A DNA stretch of 7,970 nt from Campylobacterota bacterium (GTDB taxonomy: Bacteria > Campylobacterota > Campylobacteria > Campylobacterales > Sulfurimonadaceae): positions 1 through 7,970 of the forward strand of contig JAADDU010000132.1 in the NCBI GenBank assembly GCA_013153755.1, read 5' to 3'. This document shows positions 5,814 to 7,970 of this stretch, in pieces; the first letter of the stretch is position 1, and each line of letters opens with the position of its first letter. The position numbers and the translations under genes are program-made. The notes below the pieces were generated by a model, which was given only the letters and a program-made list of their open reading frames with translations, did no database searches and was not told the origin of the DNA.

Positions 5814-6829
5814 AAACACTCCCTAGCTATTTCAAGTTCTTCATCTGTTTTTATAACTAATATTTTTGACTTTTCTAAAAGATTATCTTTTGTAATACTA
5901 TCTCGTATGTAAGAAGAATTTTCACCTATGCCACCACTAAAAACCACTGCATCTACTCTACCTATAAGAGCCATATAAGACCCAACATATTTTCTAGCTC
6001 TTCTTATCATCATAGCCAATGCTAGTTTTGATTCTTTAGAATTTGAATTTTGTATTTTTCTTATGTCATTATCGTTGCATATACCGATAAGTCCAGATTG
6101 TTTGTTTAAAACATCATCAACTTCATCAACACTTAAATTTAATTCTCTTTGCATATATAAGACTATAGCAGGGTCTATATCTCCACATCTAGTTCCCATT
6201 ATTAAACCCTCTAAAGGTGTAAAACCCATGGAAGTATCTATACTCTTGCCATTTTTGATGGCACAAATACTAGCTCCATTTCCTAAATGTAGAGTAATAA
6301 TATTCATTTCATCTATATTCTTATTTAAAATTTTTGCACACTCTTTTAAAAGATATCCGTGAGAAGTCCCATGAAAACCATATCTTCTTATCTTATGTTT
6401 TTCATACATCTTATAAGGGATAGCATATAAGTAAGCTTCCATTGGCATAGTTGTATGAAAAGCTGTGTCAAAAACTGCTACTTGTATGGCAGTTGGTGCT
6501 TTTTTTATAGATACTTTTATCCCTTCTACATTTGCAGGATTATGTAGTGGAGCTAAAGAGCTTAGAGAGTTTATTTTTTGTAAAACCACTGCATCTAAAA
6601 TAGTTGGTGAGTTAAATTCTTCTCCACCATGTACAACTCTATGTCCTATCACATCAATATGGCTAAAATCTATATCTATACTCTCTATAGCTTCATGGTG
6701 ATTTTTGATTTTTGAGTCTTTTGCACCTATATTTTGTACTAAAAGCTCATATAAAACTTTTTCCTCTTGCATATCAAAAAGTTTAAATTTTAAAGATGAA
6801 CTACCTGTATTTATAACTGCTATTTTCAT
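5786..6829 (-). CDS. ackA: acetate kinase, unusually short form
   Basis: Cytosolic enzyme interconverting acetyl phosphate + ADP with acetate + ATP, the partner of the upstream pta. From ATG it has 347 residues, against about 400 for the family. The active site is intact by comparison with Methanosarcina AckA: Asn7 (INTGSSSLKF), Arg64 (IGHRVVHGG), His96 (PLHNPA), Asp121 (VFDTAFH), His153 (RRYGFHGTSH), Arg214 (GTRCGDIDP), GGIGEN (299-304) and the final TDEELEIA (Glu330/331). About 24 residues are missing between Asn7 and Arg64, and about 24 between GGIGEN and TDEEL. ATG at 6829 is preferred over GTG at 6832, because AGAGGA (6841-6836) is six bases from ATG but only three from GTG. The ATG is two bases after the pta stop. 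The last codons lie in the csp terminator. Confidence 0.95.
   Translation of the reverse strand: MKIAVINTGSSSLKFKLFDMQEEKVLYELLVQNIGAKDSKIKNHHEAIESIDIDFSHIDVIGHRVVHGGEEFNSPTILDAVVLQKINSLSSLAPLHNPANVEGIKVSIKKAPTAIQVAVFDTAFHTTMPMEAYLYAIPYKMYEKHKIRRYGFHGTSHGYLLKECAKILNKNIDEMNIITLHLGNGASICAIKNGKSIDTSMGFTPLEGLIMGTRCGDIDPAIVLYMQRELNLSVDEVDDVLNKQSGLIGICNDNDIRKIQNSNSKESKLALAMMIRRARKYVGSYMALIGRVDAVVFSGGIGENSSYIRDSITKDNLLEKSKILVIKTDEELEIARECLKVLQAKSL
5943..5955 (-). repeat. TAGATGCAGTGGT repeat, copy 5
   Basis: ACCACTGCATCTA on the + strand. It lies in ackA, in the gene's sense direction, encoding Val-Asp-Ala-Val-Val just before the SGGIGEN motif. Confidence 0.7.
6585..6597 (-). repeat. TAGATGCAGTGGT repeat, copy 6
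   Basis: ACCACTGCATCTA on the + strand. It lies in ackA in the sense direction, encoding Leu-Asp-Ala-Val-Val, in a poorly conserved part of the protein. Confidence 0.7.
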
Positions 6830-6831
6830 CA

Positions 6832-7970
6832 CTAATCCTCTGCTTGTATAGCAGTAATGGCAACAGTATTAACTATATCTGCTATTAAACATCCACGACT
6901 TAAATCGTTTATGGGTTTGTTTAAACCTTGGAGTATTGGACCTATAGCTATAGCACCACTTGAGCGTTGAACTGCTTTGTATGTGTTATTTCCTGTGTTT
7001 AAATCTGGAAATATTAAAACATTTGCTTCACCAGCTATTTTAGAGTTTGGTAATTTTTTAAGTGCTACGCTTTTGTTAACTGCTGCGTCATATTGGATTG
7101 GGCCATCTATAAGAAGTTTAGGATTTTGTTTTTTTACGATTTGTGTTGCTTTTTTTACTTTATCTACATCCTCTCCACTACCACTATCTCCAGTTGAGTA
7201 AGAAAGCATTGCTACTTTTGGCTCTATGGAAAAAGCTTTGGCAGTTTTAGCACATGATATCGCTATTTGAGCTAGATCCTCTGCATTTGGATCTTTATTT
7301 ATAGCACAATCCCCATATATAAGTACCTCACTCTCTAAACACATAAAAAATAAGCTAGAAACTATGGATGTGTCTGGTTTTGTTTTGATGATTTGTAGTG
7401 CTGGTCTTATGGTTTCTCCAGTTGAACTAATAGCCCCACTAACCATACCATCTGCATAGCCTAAGTGTACCATCATGGTCGCAAAATAGTTAGCATGACT
7501 CATGGCATCTTTTGCCCCTTCTAGTGTTAGGCTTTTATGTTTACGCATCTCATAAAAAGTTTTACTAAATTCATCTATAAGATTAGAAGTATTATGGTTT
7601 ATGATTTGAACTTTACTTAAATCAAGCCCAAATCTTAGAGAGTTTTGTATAACATCTTCTCTGTCTCCTAAGAGTATGATATCTGCAACTTCTCTACGCA
7701 TTATGATTTCTGCTGCTCTTAAAATCCTCTCATCACTACTCTCTGGAAGCACTATCCTTTTCTTTCTTTTTCTAGCTATCTCAAAAATCTGATACTCAAA
7801 CATCATAGGTGTCATTACATTTTTAACCTCTGTTTGTATCTTACTTTCTATCGCTTCTATATCTACACTAGAATTAAAAAGACCTAGAGCTAAAGCTATC
7901 TTTCTATGACTATCTACACTTACCCTTGCATGGGCTTTTGAGAGCTTTTTGGCTGTCGTATATGTATCAT
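6832..7970 (-). CDS. pta: phosphate acetyltransferase, long form (5' end outside window)
   Basis: Converts acetyl-CoA + phosphate to acetyl phosphate + CoA in the cytosol, feeding AckA; reversed, the pair assimilates acetate. The frame is open to the right edge, giving 378 visible residues, so the ATG at 7815 is internal. Upstream codons read TTAKKLSKAHARVSVDSHRK and correspond to the segment joining the DRTGG domain to the catalytic domain in long Pta proteins such as the 714-residue E. coli enzyme. The catalytic PTA domain starts at about visible residue 56 (FEYQIFEIARKRKKRIVLPE). It continues with DGMVSGA, YGDCAIN, AMLSYSTGDSGSG, LIDGPIQYDAAV, IFPDLNTGNNTYKAVQRS and NDLSRGCLIAD, including the Ser-Arg...Asp active-site set (357, 358, 364). 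The N-terminal BioD-like and DRTGG domains would lie outside. Stop TAG, then ackA. Confidence 0.96.
   Translation of the reverse strand, partial: DTYTTAKKLSKAHARVSVDSHRKIALALGLFNSSVDIEAIESKIQTEVKNVMTPMMFEYQIFEIARKRKKRIVLPESSDERILRAAEIIMRREVADIILLGDREDVIQNSLRFGLDLSKVQIINHNTSNLIDEFSKTFYEMRKHKSLTLEGAKDAMSHANYFATMMVHLGYADGMVSGAISSTGETIRPALQIIKTKPDTSIVSSLFFMCLESEVLIYGDCAINKDPNAEDLAQIAISCAKTAKAFSIEPKVAMLSYSTGDSGSGEDVDKVKKATQIVKKQNPKLLIDGPIQYDAAVNKSVALKKLPNSKIAGEANVLIFPDLNTGNNTYKAVQRSSGAIAIGPILQGLNKPINDLSRGCLIADIVNTVAITAIQAED

Noticed and set aside
6830..6832. GTG as the start of ackA
   Set aside because: It is only three bases from AGAGGA, while the next codon is an ATG with a six-base spacing that also gives the family numbering of Asn7.
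6063..7201. Plus-strand open frames inside ackA and pta (6063-6362, 6465-6701, 6977-7201)
   Set aside because: All are antisense to highly conserved enzyme regions and have no start signals or recognisable products.
7813..7815. ATG as the start of a short-form Pta
   Set aside because: The frame continues without a stop to 7970, and the 51 extra residues resemble the linker of long Pta proteins. No ribosome site is visible before this ATG.
1..7970. CRISPR arrays, tRNA/rRNA genes, insertion sequences, prophage or defence genes
   Set aside because: I saw no regularly spaced repeats, cloverleaf sequences, transposase motifs or terminal inverted repeats. The scattered 11-bp repeat is irregularly spaced, inverted in places and mostly inside genes, so it is not a CRISPR.

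Overview
The window is AT-rich and compactly coded, with frequent stop/start overlaps. It has the gene content of a Campylobacterota (Epsilonproteobacteria) chromosome, most like Sulfurimonas or a related sulfur/hydrogen-oxidising genus. That placement rests on the permease-ATPase-MCE-lipoprotein order (the iamB/iamA locus of Campylobacter jejuni), the AGA-rich codon use and the protein style. It is inference; no phylogenetic marker is present.

Layout. (1) Positions 1-4568, + strand: one operon that starts outside the window. It encodes a STAS-MlaE permease (5' end missing), an MlaF-type ATPase, an MlaD-type MCE protein and an ABC-auxiliary lipoprotein, which together form a phospholipid/lipid trafficking system across the periplasm. 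The last gene is a cytosolic Xaa-Pro aminopeptidase joined by an ATGA overlap. (2) Positions 4565-5312, - strand: an unrecognised 180-residue helical protein followed by a 67-residue YbcJ-type S4 RNA-binding protein, one base apart. This pair ends tail-to-tail on pepP with a 4-bp overlap. (3) Positions 5313-5554: a divergent AT-rich promoter region plus a roughly 130-nt transcribed leader. (4) Positions 5555-5773, + strand: a cold-shock protein, closed by a strong hairpin. (5) Positions 5786-7970, - strand: pta-ackA, the acetyl-CoA to acetyl phosphate to acetate/ATP pathway. Pta is the long form and runs off the right edge. AckA is unusually short.

Two apparent gene starts are artefacts of the edges. 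The frame beginning with TTG at 83 is open back to base 2 and reads as the end of a STAS domain. The ATG at 7815 lies inside Pta, whose frame stays open to the window end.

The most notable signal not explained by the genes is an 11-bp word, TAGATGCAGTG (reverse complement CACTGCATCTA). It occurs six times without mismatch, on both strands, in more than one reading frame, and once across a stop/start junction. Four copies extend to a shared 13-mer and the other two to a shared 16-mer. The density, about one per 1.3 kb, resembles that of DNA uptake sequences in other bacteria, but its function here is unknown. Other points of interest are the compact AckA, a terminator stem that doubles as the last codons of ackA, and a structured csp leader with small open frames.
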